Below are positions 63,820 through 64,000 of a stretch of DNA of 64,000 bases, in pieces. The notes beneath the pieces were generated by a model that did no database searches, was not told the DNA's origin, and saw only the letters and a list, made by a program, of their open reading frames with translations. The stretch is from assembly GCF_000003815.2 (NCBI RefSeq), contig NC_049984.1, positions 26,325,995 to 26,389,994 of the forward strand, read 5' to 3'. Source of the stretch: Branchiostoma floridae. Taxonomy: Eukaryota > Chordata > Leptocardii > Amphioxiformes > Branchiostomatidae. The translations under genes were made by a program, and so were the position numbers. The first letter of the stretch is position 1. Every line of letters begins with the position of its first letter.

Positions 63820-64000
63820 ATGGCGGCACATGACGACATTTCAAGGCTCCAAGACACCAATCTTTGGATCAAAATCGACGCGGTCGGTATGCCCAAGTTG
63901 TCTGAATTTGATATAGTTGAAGCACTGTACAATACTGTTCAGAATGAGCTGGATGATTCCATAAAACCAGAAGAAATCCTAGGCGCACAGTACCTGAGCC
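63820..64000 (+). CDS. Retroelement ORF1-like protein, N-terminus, runs off window
   Basis: AAAGATGGCGGCA is a good start context. The frame reads AAHDDISRLQDTNLWIKIDA, VGMPKLSEFDIVEALYNTVQ, NELDDSIKPEEILGAQYLS and is open to the edge. '-LW-x-I-D...L-x-x-x-D-I-x-x-A-L...P-E-E-I-x-GAQ-x-L' is RRM-like and recalls ORF1 of invertebrate retroelements. It is the cleanest ATG-initiated frame in the window. Confidence 0.55.
   Translation, partial: MAAHDDISRLQDTNLWIKIDAVGMPKLSEFDIVEALYNTVQNELDDSIKPEEILGAQYLS

Overview
The window looks like animal nuclear DNA rather than bacterial, viral or organellar sequence. Coding signal comes in short stretches bounded by AG/GT splice sites, with no operons or ribosome binding sites, and the rest is AT-rich, full of microsatellites and packed with metazoan transposon debris. 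The mix of families (DIRS-type gag, a tnp2-type transposase, PIF/Harbinger, Tc1/mariner, gypsy and CR1/L2-like relics, and several protein families that recur in transposon-like genes) most resembles a lancelet (Branchiostoma) or another marine invertebrate. That is inference from memory; no database search was possible. No conventional housekeeping gene, tRNA, rRNA or CRISPR array was found.

Layout. 0-2 kb: minus-strand exons (a basic tail, a FLYWCH-like exon, two tandemly duplicated small exons). 2.1-3.4 kb: a Tc1/mariner element with ~300 bp terminal inverted repeats (TIRs). 4.5 kb: a perfect 41-bp foldback element. 5-8 kb: decayed gag and unrecognised coding scraps. 8.4-9.35 kb: a TTAA-flanked element full of TGACGTCA sites. 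9.35 kb: LINE 3' end. 10-14.5 kb: mostly non-coding, with a recent 0.4-kb tandem duplication and a recurring 16-mer. 15-16.3 kb: tyrosine-recombinase and gag relics of a DIRS-like element. 19-24.6 kb: tnp2-like, HIRAN-like, zinc-finger-like and helix-turn-helix remnants. 25-31 kb: a retroelement tail with a 33-bp coding minisatellite, DUF6589-like and SGNH-hydrolase-like relics, four exons of an SIIIDGMDQNKT-type gene interrupted by a DIRS gag fragment, and a TRAF-type zinc finger. 32.8-35.2 kb: two large coding minisatellites joined by small, clean exons. 35.5-37.6 kb: Harbinger transposase, a His-Me finger endonuclease zinc domain and a DDE-like remnant. 38-39.5 kb: a 24-copy 27-bp coding minisatellite fused to a conserved C-terminal module. 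40-47.6 kb: P2X7-ballast-like exon, tRNA-derived SINE, QGAYGGGD repeat, and a longer DDE-like gene with coiled coil. 49-53 kb: unrecognised relics and a gypsy integrase. 53.5-54.5 kb: a TIR element. 56.7-61 kb: the best candidate multi-exon gene (Tudor-like start, acidic exon, SDEE/RPxWRS exon, acidic tail), with SIIIDGM-type exons inside its span. 63.8 kb to the end: a clean ATG start of a retroelement ORF1-like protein running off the window.

Almost everything coding is on the minus strand and most of it carries stops or frameshifts. The region reads as a transposon graveyard with a few structures that may still be expressed, chiefly the minisatellite-bearing exons and the 56.7-61 kb gene. 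I do not see a convincing new biological system; the most unusual features are the five in-frame coding minisatellites, all with periods divisible by three.
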